Shown here: piece by piece, positions 24,750 to 33,331 of the stretch
How positions within the stretch are numbered: the stretch's first letter is position 1
How the letters are laid out: each line of letters begins with the position of its first letter
NCBI GenBank assembly: GCA_027316765.1
Contig: DAHVFY010000005.1
Span: 1-40,619 of the forward strand
Direction of reading: 5' to 3'
DNA: 40,619 nucleotides
DNA from: Parachlamydiales bacterium
Lineage (GTDB): Bacteria > Chlamydiota > Chlamydiia > Chlamydiales > Rhabdochlamydiaceae
Position numbers and translations under genes: made by a program
Notes under the pieces: generated by a model
What the model saw: the letters and a program-made list of their open reading frames with translations, nothing else
What the model was told of the DNA's origin: nothing
The model's database searches: none

Positions 24750-26306
24750 TTAGCTGACTTGAAGCTTTTTGAGCAAGATGATTTCTTTTGTAAAAAAATA
24801 ATTTACACTCAGAAACAGGACCAAAAAAAGAAAACTCAATCCAATGATTGCCGCGTCTCCCCAAAAAGTGTAAAGTGTTCTTCTACAATTAAGACTCAAG
24901 TTTGTTGAAAGAACTCCCGATGTCCCCTCAAAAACAGCAATCGTTCTACCCAAACTATCAACTGCTGCAGTGATTCCACTATTACAAGCTCGTAATAGAG
25001 GGATTCCGTTTTCTACAGCACGAATTCGTCCCAAGTCAAAATGTTGCAATGGAAGACGAGACGAAGGATACCAATTATCATTGGTCAAATTGATAAAAAG
25101 TTCTGCGCCCTGAAGCCTACTTTCTCTCATGAGGCTGGGAAACGTCTCTTCATAGCAGATCGAAATAGCAAAAGGAACTGGGCCTTGAAAAACTTTGGCG
25201 CTAGTGCCATGAGTAAAAAAGTCTGAAATGCCATAAGATGCAACAAGGGGTTTCAGCCAAGAAAAAGGCAGATATTCCGCTAAAGGAACCAAAATTCTTT
25301 TTTCATATCGATAATATCCCTCAAACTTTGGGGATAAATAATACCCCGCGGCGTAATATTTTTTTTCATCAATGTCTTTACCGTCTAGTCCTGCAATAAC
25401 ATTTGTTTGATAGTGGTGTGATAAAGCTCTAAGCCAAAATAAATTTGAAACCTTTTCATCCCCGCTTTCCAAAGACGCAATCCCTTCTTGAGTTAAAATG
25501 TTTTTTACGCTCCCTATGTTGTATATTCGATCTTCGGCTGCAAAAGGAAGCGCTGATTCTGGAAGAATAATAAAATCCCATGCCTCTTTTTCTTTCTCTT
25601 TCAAATAGTGAATAATTCGCTGCCACTGGACGTAGGGGGAAATATACGCACTTACCCTCCCGCCAAACAGCGATTTTTCTGAGGGCAAAAGACCTGTTTG
25701 AACAAGTGCCACCTTAAGCTCTCTTGTATCTCCATGGGAATAATATAACAAATGGATAGCGCCAAAAAGATAAGGGAAAAGAGCAAATCCTCCCCACATG
25801 TAAAAACGTCTTGATAGCAAACACAAGTTAACCAACATCACCCAAAAACTAAGACCTAAAATCCCAAAAACAGCAGCAAATTGCATCGAATACAAAGACG
25901 CAGAGAGGGCAAGACCTACTGGATTAAATGAAAATCCACACAAAATATGCATTCTTGCCCATTCCATGAGGGTCCAAAGGGAGGCAACCCCCAAAACGGT
26001 CCACAGATTTAACGGTTTTTTTAATAAAAATGTAATGACACCAAATTGTAGCCCAAGCCAAAAACTAAGCCCGAGCCAAATAAAAAGAATGTAAATTCCT
26101 TGAAACTCTATCGCTGTCATCCAAGAAAGCTGAACGAGCTGAACAGCAAAAAACCAAGCGGTCCCAATCCAAAAACGCCCCTGATTGGTTCTCCAAAAAA
26201 GAGCATATCCAAACAAAGCTGCGCAAGGGCCAAGTAAGGGGCACCAAGAAGTCTGTCCGAAAGCTACAATCAAAAAACTAAGCAGTATCCCTAAAAAACA
26301 AATCAT
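24750..26306 (-). CDS. lnt: Apolipoprotein N-acyltransferase
   Basis: A 518-residue inner-membrane enzyme adding the third acyl chain to lipoproteins (cutE/CT534 position). Residues 1-190 contain about six membrane segments. The periplasmic nitrilase-like domain follows with the triad Glu250 (PESALPF), Lys335 (RYEKRILVPLAEYLPF) and Cys384 (ISICYEETFP). A last membrane segment lies near the C-terminus (AAIIGLSFLFLVLFLSVNYFF). It overlaps the DoxX-like gene by four bases. Confidence 0.95.
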   Translation of the reverse strand: MICFLGILLSFLIVAFGQTSWCPLLGPCAALFGYALFWRTNQGRFWIGTAWFFAVQLVQLSWMTAIEFQGIYILFIWLGLSFWLGLQFGVITFLLKKPLNLWTVLGVASLWTLMEWARMHILCGFSFNPVGLALSASLYSMQFAAVFGILGLSFWVMLVNLCLLSRRFYMWGGFALFPYLFGAIHLLYYSHGDTRELKVALVQTGLLPSEKSLFGGRVSAYISPYVQWQRIIHYLKEKEKEAWDFIILPESALPFAAEDRIYNIGSVKNILTQEGIASLESGDEKVSNLFWLRALSHHYQTNVIAGLDGKDIDEKKYYAAGYYLSPKFEGYYRYEKRILVPLAEYLPFSWLKPLVASYGISDFFTHGTSAKVFQGPVPFAISICYEETFPSLMRESRLQGAELFINLTNDNWYPSSRLPLQHFDLGRIRAVENGIPLLRACNSGITAAVDSLGRTIAVFEGTSGVLSTNLSLNCRRTLYTFWGDAAIIGLSFLFLVLFLSVNYFFTKEIILLKKLQVS

Positions 26307-26779
26307 TTAGAAGGCAATTTTGCACAGCTTTTGCCTTTATTTCCACCAGTTCCTAGAGCAAGCACGATAAAAAGTCCGCCGAAAATACTGAGATTTTTCA
26401 GAAACATGGTCATTTGAAGTTCACGATCACTGCCCTCAAGCAGCCAATAGTGATGAAACAAAAATGTCGTGGGAATTAAAAAGAGGATCAAAAGAAATGC
26501 TCCCAATCGAGCACGAATTCCTAAAAAAATCAGCAACCCGCCCACAATTTCAAATGTCATAGCAAGCCCAAGCAGCTCTCGTGACCAAGGAAGCGCTGCT
26601 GTAATCATTTGATACATCACTTCATTCCCCTGTATGAGGATATTTAAATTATTCATCGTAGTCGTAACAGTCTGTTCCATCTCATGCCAGTTAAGAAATT
26701 TACTCACTCCAGATAAAATGAAAATAACACTAAGACACATTCTACCGATTGCTGCAATTAGGGCACGTAGAGCATTCAT
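26303..26779 (-). CDS. DoxX family membrane protein
   Basis: A 158-residue protein with four membrane segments: IGRMCLSVIFILSGVSKFLNW (the DoxX hallmark), a segment at LPWSRELLGLAMTFEIVGGLLIFLGI, ARLGAFLLILFLIPTTFLFHHYWL and LSIFGGLFIVLALGTGG. DoxX proteins are linked to respiratory or thiol redox functions in other bacteria; no specific role can be read here. It overlaps the symporter gene upstream and lnt downstream by four bases each, so all three are translationally coupled. C. trachomatis does not have this gene beside lnt, to my memory. Confidence 0.88.
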   Translation of the reverse strand: MNALRALIAAIGRMCLSVIFILSGVSKFLNWHEMEQTVTTTMNNLNILIQGNEVMYQMITAALPWSRELLGLAMTFEIVGGLLIFLGIRARLGAFLLILFLIPTTFLFHHYWLLEGSDRELQMTMFLKNLSIFGGLFIVLALGTGGNKGKSCAKLPSK

Positions 26780-28161
26780 ATTCTTTTCTCCTTTTCCCTC
26801 AAGATCGCATAAGTTGATTTTTTATACAAAGAAGTGGTGACGTCTCCAATAATATATCCAAGTAGAGACAATATAATATTGGCAATTTCTTGTGGAAACC
26901 CAAGAGGATACAAACGAAATAAACAAAAACCCAATGCTCCACAAAAAACAGAGCCGATAGCAGAAATAAAACTCCCTTTCTTTTTGAATAAAGCAAAAAC
27001 AAGAGGAATAAAAAGGCAACTCACAGAGAGCTCATAGCTCTGAATTAACAATCCAATAATATTATCAAAGCAAAATGCAAAAAAAACAGCTGTAATCGAA
27101 ATAATACACGTGATCCCTTGAGCAACACGCACTGGATTCACACGCTCAAAAAATGTCCATTTAAAATCGTTTGACACATTGGAACTGATCGCATTGATCA
27201 ACGAGGTCGCTGTAGAGATAATTGCGACTAATATCGCGCATCCTACAATCGACGTCATGAAAGGATTCGTTGTTTTTGTAATGATTGTCATTAATACACT
27301 TCCACCTTCTGGAATTTTCAAATCAATAGCCTTGGCCAAACAACCTAAAAATACGGGTACAACACAAATGATCATTGTTCCCATTGCTGCAAACCAAGTA
27401 GCTTTTGATACTGTTCGGGGAGATGCTGCTGCAAAACAACGCTGTCCCATATCTTGTTCAATGAACATGAAACACAAGGGCATTAAAAACCACCCGCACC
27501 ATTTCGAAGATACGCGAACAAAACTATCCAATTGAGGCATTGGCATCATTGAAGTTTCTGCATTCGAAAAGATAATAAACGCAAAAGAAAACAAAAAAAC
27601 AACGGAAAAAAAAGCAGCCTGTATGAGATCTGTAGAAATGACCGCTTTTAATCCTCCTTGCACGGTATACAAAATCACAACCGCCCAAAAAGCAATAAAA
27701 AAAGGAGTATTATTTAAGCCAAGGCTGATCAAAAACTTACTGGAAGCGATAATCTGTGCAATCAAAATCATAAACAAGGAAATCACAGACAAAATAGATG
27801 CAATCTTTCTAAGCAATGCAGATCGGTATACCACCTCAAAAATTTGAGCCACTGTCGACACTTGAAATGATGCCAATTTTCTGCCAATACCAGCTCCTAG
27901 CAAAATTAATCCAAGAACCGTTCCAAATGAATAAAAAAGAACGGGCCATCCAAATTGAAACGCCTCTTCTGCTGCGCCCAAAATAGTGCCGCCTCCTATT
28001 TGAGTGGCAAGAAATGTCATCATTAGGGGAATAACTCGAACACTCTTTCCTGCTAAAAAATAGTCTTCTCTGGACTGCACATTTTTTGATGCACGTCGTC
28101 CCATCAACCAGCACAGCAATTGAAGTCCAAAAAGTAAAAAAATAAAAACAATCTTATCCAT
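26776..28161 (-). CDS. Sodium:solute symporter (SSS family)
   Basis: 461 residues from the ATG at 28161 (MDKIVFIFLLFG), with AAGGAT seven bases upstream; the frame is open to 28203. It has about 13 hydrophobic segments. Family marks are SREDYFLAGKSVRVIPLMMTFLATQIGGGTILGAAEEAF near the N-terminus, YTVQGGLKAVISTDLIQAAFF in the middle and AILVAIISTATSLINAISSNVSNDF, which holds the conserved Ser/Thr of the sodium site. The substrate cannot be told from motifs. A histidine-rich mini-ORF lies in its leader. Confidence 0.92.
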   Translation of the reverse strand: MDKIVFIFLLFGLQLLCWLMGRRASKNVQSREDYFLAGKSVRVIPLMMTFLATQIGGGTILGAAEEAFQFGWPVLFYSFGTVLGLILLGAGIGRKLASFQVSTVAQIFEVVYRSALLRKIASILSVISLFMILIAQIIASSKFLISLGLNNTPFFIAFWAVVILYTVQGGLKAVISTDLIQAAFFSVVFLFSFAFIIFSNAETSMMPMPQLDSFVRVSSKWCGWFLMPLCFMFIEQDMGQRCFAAASPRTVSKATWFAAMGTMIICVVPVFLGCLAKAIDLKIPEGGSVLMTIITKTTNPFMTSIVGCAILVAIISTATSLINAISSNVSNDFKWTFFERVNPVRVAQGITCIISITAVFFAFCFDNIIGLLIQSYELSVSCLFIPLVFALFKKKGSFISAIGSVFCGALGFCLFRLYPLGFPQEIANIILSLLGYIIGDVTTSLYKKSTYAILREKEKRI

Positions 28162-28264
28162 CTTACCAATCCTTAATTTTTGATTAAAAAATATTTTCAA
28201 CATTAATACTGAAATATAATGTTAAAATCTAAAAACAACTTAAATATTTGAAAAATGACAAGGA

Positions 28265-28366
28265 TTAATGAGCGAGATGCTCATGATGATGGAAATGAAA
28301 AGAAAAAACAGAGATGAATGAAAGCGCCCTAGAAAAGCTCCATTGGGACAACCGCACTGTTTTCAT
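28265..28366 (-). CDS. Histidine-rich 33-codon mini-ORF, possible leader peptide
   Basis: An ATG at 28366 preceded by a perfect AGGAG with a six-base spacer begins a 33-codon frame. It has a basic start (MKTVRLSQWSFSRALSF), a hydrophobic middle and the ending HFHHHEHLAH. It lies about 100 bases upstream of the symporter start on the same strand. The space between holds an AT-rich hairpin (AACATTA/TAATGTT) followed by a T-run. The look is that of a histidine-sensing leader peptide or a metal-binding microprotein. It is too short to be sure it is translated. Confidence 0.45.
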   Translation of the reverse strand: MKTVRLSQWSFSRALSFISVFSFHFHHHEHLAH

Positions 28367-28466
28367 AATTTTCTCCTAGCAAACTGACATGCCCTTAAGG
28401 GTACTTATTCTATACATTAAAAAACAAGAGCATTTTTCAGATAGACCTGATACAATCGACCCACTC

Positions 28467-29594
28467 ATGAATAAATTTAGAGAACAACACATTTTCAGCA
28501 TTTTTCATTCCTACGAATCATCTACGCTTCCCTTAGATGTTTTTTTAAGAAATTATTTTAGAGAACATAAATCCATTGGTTCTAAAGACAGACGTTACAT
28601 TGCTGAAACAGTCTACGGCATCATGCGCTGGAGAGGACTTTTAGATTATCTGGCTAAAAAACCCACCTCCTGGGAAACCCGTTATGCTTGTTATACGCAT
28701 ATAACTCCCCAGGAATATGCTCACAAAGAAGAAATTCCCGTTCATATTCGAGCAAGTTTTCCAAAAAAATTTTTTCAACTCATCCAAGAAAGCTATGGGG
28801 AGAGCAAAGCCCTTACATTATGTCAAATTAGCAACACCCCAGCTCCAACAACCATAAGAGCTAATCTTCTCAAAACTACAAGAGATGCTCTTATCGACAC
28901 TTGGAAAAATTTATACTATGTCACTCCCACTTTACATGCATCTTGTGGAATCACCTTTCAGCGTAAAATCAATTTTTTTGACACGCCTGAATTCAAAGAA
29001 GGATTTTTCGAAGTTCAAGATGAAGGAAGTCAGCTTGTTGCAGATCTTGTAAAGGCTCTTCCCAAACAGCAAGTTCTAGATTATTGCGCAGGATCGGGAG
29101 GAAAAACTTTGGCTTTTGCTCCTAAGATGCAAAATAAAGGAGTGATCTACCTCCATGATATTCGTTCCCATGCTCTTGAAGAAGCAAAAAAAAGGCTCAG
29201 ACGCGCTGGAATTCAAAATGCTCAGCTTTTATATCCCGATGACAAGAACAAAGCCAAACTGAAGGGAAAAATGGATTGGGTCTTAGTAGACGTCCCTTGC
29301 AGCGGAACGGGAACTTTGCGTCGTAATCCCGATATGAAATGGAAATTTGATGTTGCTCGTTTAGAACCACTTCTTCAAGAACAACGTATGATTTTTGAAG
29401 AAGCTCTTGAATTTTTAGCTCCTGGAGGAAGAATCGTTTATGTAACCTGTAGTATTTTACCCCAAGAAAATGAGCAACAAATCCGCTTCTTTGAAAAAAA
29501 ATTTCAATTAACCGCAGAAGCACCTCCTTTTATCTCCCTTCCTTCAATAGGGGGCATGGATGGTTTCTTTGCGGCTGTACTAAAAACAAGTTAA
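28467..29594 (+). CDS. rsmB: RsmB/NSUN-type rRNA cytosine-5 methyltransferase
   Basis: 375 residues from ATG 28467 (MNKFREQHIFSIF); a longer frame from 28389 is unlikely to be used. The N-terminal NusB-like helical part includes FREHKSIGSKDRRYIAETVYGIMRW. The SAM domain has motif I LDYCAGSGGKTLA (about 204-216), motif IV DVPCSGTGTLRRNPD (about 275) and the catalytic cysteine in YVTCSILPQENE (about 325). The two-cysteine layout is that of m5C RNA methyltransferases. The exact rRNA position is not readable, so the RsmB name is the likeliest but not certain. Confidence 0.85.
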   Translation: MNKFREQHIFSIFHSYESSTLPLDVFLRNYFREHKSIGSKDRRYIAETVYGIMRWRGLLDYLAKKPTSWETRYACYTHITPQEYAHKEEIPVHIRASFPKKFFQLIQESYGESKALTLCQISNTPAPTTIRANLLKTTRDALIDTWKNLYYVTPTLHASCGITFQRKINFFDTPEFKEGFFEVQDEGSQLVADLVKALPKQQVLDYCAGSGGKTLAFAPKMQNKGVIYLHDIRSHALEEAKKRLRRAGIQNAQLLYPDDKNKAKLKGKMDWVLVDVPCSGTGTLRRNPDMKWKFDVARLEPLLQEQRMIFEEALEFLAPGGRIVYVTCSILPQENEQQIRFFEKKFQLTAEAPPFISLPSIGGMDGFFAAVLKTS

Positions 29595-29611
29595 TTTGTA
29601 GACTACTCAGT

Positions 29612-30658
29612 ATGAAACTATTCACTCTCATTCTCAGTCTTTTTTTTACACCGGTCTTTGCAGAAGAAGACTTCGGCTTTATTCCTCGTAAAGAGGAACA
29701 TCAAATCGTGATTAATAACAGAATACTTGCTCAAGTAAATGACAAAACCATTTCTGTTCTGGACCTTGTCAAAAAAATGGACGTTTTCTTGTCTCGCAAT
29801 TACCCAAAGGCGCTTGAAGATTCTGCTTCTCGCTTTCAATTCTATTCCTCTAACTGGCGCACGCTCTTAGAGCAAATGATCGATCAAGAACTAATTCTTG
29901 CCGATAGCCATGAAAAAGAGATCAAAGCAACTGATGCTGAAATTCGAGAACAAATGATGGAGCGCTTTGGTCCCAACATCATGTCTACTCTAGATAAATT
30001 GGGCATGACTTATGAAGAAGCGCGTACGATGGTCTCATCCGATCTTGTTGTTCAGAAAATGACCTGGTACCGAGTCAATAATAAAGCATTGCTAAAAGTG
30101 AATTCCGTTGACGTCAAAAAAGCCTATCTTGCCTTTTGCGAACAGAATCCTCCTACTGAAGAATGGCAATACCAGGTACTATCCATTCGAGCTGACTCAA
30201 AAGAAAAAAGCGAAGAGATCGCAAAACAAGCGCATGCCCTTTTGGAAGCGCGCACCTCTACGCTCTCTTCTATCCCCGAGATCTTAATCGCCGAGCATCC
30301 TAACGTTTCTATCACCGTTTCACAAGACTACAATGTAACTAGTAAAACGGTATCCCCAACTCACAAAGAAGTATTAACAGCTCTTTCTCCATTCACTTTT
30401 AGTGACCCTGTAGCTCAAGTCAGCAGAGTAGGAACAGGAGGTACAGTTTATAGAATTTTCTTCTTAAAAGAGTATGCTTTCACTCCCACTCCCTCTTTTG
30501 ATCAATTAGCGGACAAACTACAAGAACAACTATTACAGCAATCAATTGCAAAAGAGACAGTCTCTTATATCGGGCGACTGCGCAATCATTTTGGCTTCGA
30601 TGCCGATTACGCAAAAGAAATGGCACCAAGCAATTTCGAACCTTTTGCAATGCGTTAA
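29612..30658 (+). CDS. Periplasmic SurA-like chaperone without clear parvulin domain
   Basis: A 348-residue protein with a signal peptide (MKLFTLILSLFFTPVFA, cleavage before EED). Residues 28-175 match the SurA N-terminal chaperone domain: RILAQVNDKTISVLDLVKKMD, WRTLLEQMIDQELILADSHEKEIKATDAEIREQM and GMTYEEARTMVSSDLVVQKM. The remainder (WQYQVLSIRADSKEKSEEIAKQA, GGTVYRIFFLKEYAFTPTPSF) has the outline of a rotamase-like fold but lacks the usual parvulin core motifs. It precedes rsmA by eight bases, as CT355 neighbours kgsA in Chlamydia (memory). Likely outer-membrane-protein folding. Confidence 0.75.
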   Translation: MKLFTLILSLFFTPVFAEEDFGFIPRKEEHQIVINNRILAQVNDKTISVLDLVKKMDVFLSRNYPKALEDSASRFQFYSSNWRTLLEQMIDQELILADSHEKEIKATDAEIREQMMERFGPNIMSTLDKLGMTYEEARTMVSSDLVVQKMTWYRVNNKALLKVNSVDVKKAYLAFCEQNPPTEEWQYQVLSIRADSKEKSEEIAKQAHALLEARTSTLSSIPEILIAEHPNVSITVSQDYNVTSKTVSPTHKEVLTALSPFTFSDPVAQVSRVGTGGTVYRIFFLKEYAFTPTPSFDQLADKLQEQLLQQSIAKETVSYIGRLRNHFGFDADYAKEMAPSNFEPFAMR

Positions 30659-30666
30659 GAGTTGGT

Positions 30667-31500
30667 ATGTCTATTTTTCGGCCAACTGAACTTCGTGCCT
30701 TTCTTGAAGAACTCGGAATCTCTGCAAAAAAAAGCCTCTCACAAAATTTTCTGATCGATGGCAATATTTTAGATAAAATCTGTGCACTTGCAGAGATTGA
30801 ACCGGGCGATCAAGTTTTGGAAATTGGGCCCGGACCCGGGGCGCTCACGGAAGCTCTTCTAAAAAGAGGGGCACACGTTACTGCAATCGAAATGGATAGC
30901 ATTTTCGCAACGCATTTAAAACGCCTTGGAAACAATCTGAATGTGATCGAAGGAGATTTTCTAACACTTCCTCTAGAACCCCTATTAACAACAAAAAGCA
31001 AACGGTTCAAAGTTGTTGCCAATCTTCCCTATCAGATTACGACACCAATTCTGGCAAAACTCGCCCCTATGCACGCTCTCATTTCCTCCATTACTGCTAT
31101 GGTACAAAAAGAAGTTGCTAAACGATTTGTTGCAAAACCAAATACTCAAGACTACAGTTCCTTCACTCTATTCTTAGAGTACTACGGCAAAACTGTATAT
31201 GGATTCACCGTTGAACCCACGTGCTTCTATCCACGTCCAAATGTGCAATCAGCTGTTTGCCGCATCGATCTTTTTCCACCACCTTCGCCACCCTCAGATA
31301 CTTTTTTTCAACTGACTAGGACCGCCTTTCAACAAAGACGAAAAATGCTACGCGCCTCACTCAAAACACTTTTTACCGCAGAGAAAATCGAATCAGCTCT
31401 TGAAGCACTACACTTAAAGCCCACCACCCGCCCCGAAGAGCTCTCTCTACAAGATTTTATTGCTCTTTTTTACGCGCTTACGAAAGACAACAAAAATTAG
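30667..31500 (+). CDS. rsmA: 16S rRNA adenine dimethyltransferase
   Basis: A 277-residue enzyme (KsgA) dimethylating two adjacent adenines near the 3' end of 16S rRNA. Marks: AKKSLSQNFLIDGNILDKI, SAM motif I VLEIGPGPGALTEALL, acidic loop AIEMDS, the catalytic NLPYQITTPI and PTCFYPRPNVQSAVCRI, then the C-terminal domain QRRKMLRASL. Its 3' end overlaps the convergent dacF by 54 bases. Confidence 0.96.
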   Translation: MSIFRPTELRAFLEELGISAKKSLSQNFLIDGNILDKICALAEIEPGDQVLEIGPGPGALTEALLKRGAHVTAIEMDSIFATHLKRLGNNLNVIEGDFLTLPLEPLLTTKSKRFKVVANLPYQITTPILAKLAPMHALISSITAMVQKEVAKRFVAKPNTQDYSSFTLFLEYYGKTVYGFTVEPTCFYPRPNVQSAVCRIDLFPPPSPPSDTFFQLTRTAFQQRRKMLRASLKTLFTAEKIESALEALHLKPTTRPEELSLQDFIALFYALTKDNKN

Positions 31501-32730
31501 AGTCAGGGCAATTGCTAAAAATAGGTAAGCCCCTTTCAATGAAGGGCTTGATAAAACTTCAGCAGCACGCACAAAAAAAGTTTTTTCAAGCGTATTTGCT
31601 GCAAATAAGGGAACCGATCTAATCAATTGTTGATCTGCTCCAACTAAATATAGTTGTCCAACACAATCCCCTTTTACAATAGGTAAAGAGAGTGCGCCAT
31701 TCCACTCGATTGTGACATTACAAACCGGCTCCTCTGCCGGGTAATACTCAATTACAAGATCTTCCTGAAGGACAGCCGAAAGAGGATCCCTAGCACCTTG
31801 AATGTTCTGAGTAAAGCGATCATATCCCTTAGCAAATAACGTGCGTATAACCTTCTCTTGAGAAAAAGCTGCCTCAAACAACTTAACCGCATCCTGAAAA
31901 TTATTCTCACTTTTAGGAGCCTGAAAAAGAACTGTGATCAATGTACGCCCTTCGTGCTCAGCGGCTCCGATAAAGGTATGACCTGCATGAAAAATATATC
32001 CTGTCTTTCCACCAATTGCTTTAGCATAATAATTACGGCCCGGCTTGAGAAGACGATTAGTATTCACAAAAATCGATTCCTCCTGCTTGTTCGTTTTAGG
32101 ACGAGGATATCGAACAGTTCCAAAAACCTCTCGAAACGAAGAGTTTTTTAAAGCAATCTGAGTCAACTTGGCCATATCATGCACGGTTGTGTAATGTTCA
32201 GGATGAAAAAGTCCATGAGGGTTACTAAAATGCGTATTCTTTAAACCAAGAGAGAGCAGAAAAAGATTAAATTCTTCCATAAATCGAGGGATACTTCCTG
32301 AAATATGCTCCGCAATAACATTGGCAGCATCATTGCCGGAACGAAGGATCAGTCCATAAAGCAAAGCTCTAAGAGACATCTCCTCTCCAATTTTCAATCC
32401 AATATTTGTCCCTTCAGGTTCTAGTCTATAAGAAGGTTCGCCACTGCCCGGGGCTTGTCTGCGCGATGCATGCACCGTCCTCACGCTATCGGCCGTTGCG
32501 ATGGCCACCTCATCAAGACGATCAAGCGTTCTTTCCAAAGCGTAGAGCAAAGTGGCAACTTTTGTTGTACTTGCCGGGTAAAGGCGGCGGTGCCCCTCTT
32601 TTTCAAAAAGAATAACCCCTGTATCTGCATTAATAAGAATTGCACCGGTTGCCGAGACATCAACTTTAAGCTGCTTGGCCTCAATTACTAACGAAAAAGT
32701 AATGAAAATAAAAACAAAGAAAATACGCAT
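31447..32730 (-). CDS. dacF: D-alanyl-D-alanine carboxypeptidase (DacF type)
   Basis: 427 residues from ATG 32730 (MRIFFVFIFITFSLVIEA, a signal peptide); the frame is open to 32802. It is a low-molecular-mass penicillin-binding protein acting on periplasmic peptidoglycan pentapeptides. The three active-site motifs are visible: PASTTK (Ser and Lys), RSGNDAA and GGKTGYI. The beta-rich C-terminal domain follows, and a C-terminal membrane segment (AYLFLAIALTLIFVVF) then RKRVKK anchors it. This corresponds to CT551, fitting the minimal, division-linked peptidoglycan of Chlamydiae. Confidence 0.93.
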   Translation of the reverse strand: MRIFFVFIFITFSLVIEAKQLKVDVSATGAILINADTGVILFEKEGHRRLYPASTTKVATLLYALERTLDRLDEVAIATADSVRTVHASRRQAPGSGEPSYRLEPEGTNIGLKIGEEMSLRALLYGLILRSGNDAANVIAEHISGSIPRFMEEFNLFLLSLGLKNTHFSNPHGLFHPEHYTTVHDMAKLTQIALKNSSFREVFGTVRYPRPKTNKQEESIFVNTNRLLKPGRNYYAKAIGGKTGYIFHAGHTFIGAAEHEGRTLITVLFQAPKSENNFQDAVKLFEAAFSQEKVIRTLFAKGYDRFTQNIQGARDPLSAVLQEDLVIEYYPAEEPVCNVTIEWNGALSLPIVKGDCVGQLYLVGADQQLIRSVPLFAANTLEKTFFVRAAEVLSSPSLKGAYLFLAIALTLIFVVFRKRVKKSNKIL

Positions 32731-32795
32731 ATCTTGTCTTACATCTTTCAAAAAAGAAGAAAAATGGTCAATATCAAGTTTTTGATTGATAACAC

Positions 32796-32825
32796 TTGAC
32801 AAGGGTGCCTTTTGAAAGATAAACT
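32796..32825 (+). promoter_or_regulatory. Candidate promoter of the 144-aa gene
   Basis: A consensus TTGACA (32796-32801) and TAAACT (32820-32825) are 18 bases apart, followed within a few bases by the ribosome binding site GGAGGGG. The leader would be only about 15 bases. It lies in the divergent gap with dacF. Confidence 0.55.
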
Positions 32826-32846
32826 AATACGTAGGAGGGGTAAACT

Positions 32847-33281
32847 ATGATTAATCCCGTTCAGCTCGAAGAAGCTTTCAAAGAATTTTCCCAGGATATG
32901 CATAAATGGGCTCCCGACGGCGTTATTTCAGTGGACCTACAGCTCCTTGAACAATTGGGGCTACTGAACAACGAAAAGATCGATCATTCAACAGCCGACG
33001 CCCTTACACACTTTTTCCATGTCATCGAGACTGTCGACAAGGTCACATTGTTTAACGAACAATTCGCCATCTGGATCGTTCCTCATAATATTGATGACAA
33101 TACCTCCACCGTCGTTTACATCGCTTTAATGCAAGGCAATATTCCTCATTTAGAAATTGTATTCACGACTGCAGGAGTTTATAACACTCCAAAATACATT
33201 TTAAAAATTCTCGAGCATTTCTTAAGCGAAGTTCTTGATACCGAAGCGATCATCTCTTCCATCGGCAAAAAAACCTCATAG
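32847..33281 (+). CDS. Conserved chlamydial hypothetical protein (CT550-like position)
   Basis: A 144-residue acidic protein with GGAGGGG before its ATG. It has no signal peptide and no membrane segment. The composition and layout (helix-rich ends: PVQLEEAFKEFSQDM and ILKILEHFLSEVLDTEAI; a beta-rich middle: KVTLFNEQFAIWIVPH, TVVYIALMQ, HLEIVFTTAGVY) are compatible with the small type III secretion chaperone fold, but I see no decisive motif. It lies between dacF and rsbW, as CT550 does in C. trachomatis (memory). The function is unknown. Confidence 0.8.
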   Translation: MINPVQLEEAFKEFSQDMHKWAPDGVISVDLQLLEQLGLLNNEKIDHSTADALTHFFHVIETVDKVTLFNEQFAIWIVPHNIDDNTSTVVYIALMQGNIPHLEIVFTTAGVYNTPKYILKILEHFLSEVLDTEAIISSIGKKTS

Positions 33282-33331
33282 TCGCTAATCACCTAAATTT
33301 TTTGTTTTGAATTGTTTTTCTTGGGCGCTTT

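Noticed and set aside
28389-28466. N-terminal extension of the RsmB-like protein
   Set aside because: The extra 26 residues (MPLRVLILYIKKQEHF...) do not look like the family N-terminus, and MNKFREQHIFSIF is the natural beginning; the upstream ATG also lacks a ribosome binding site.
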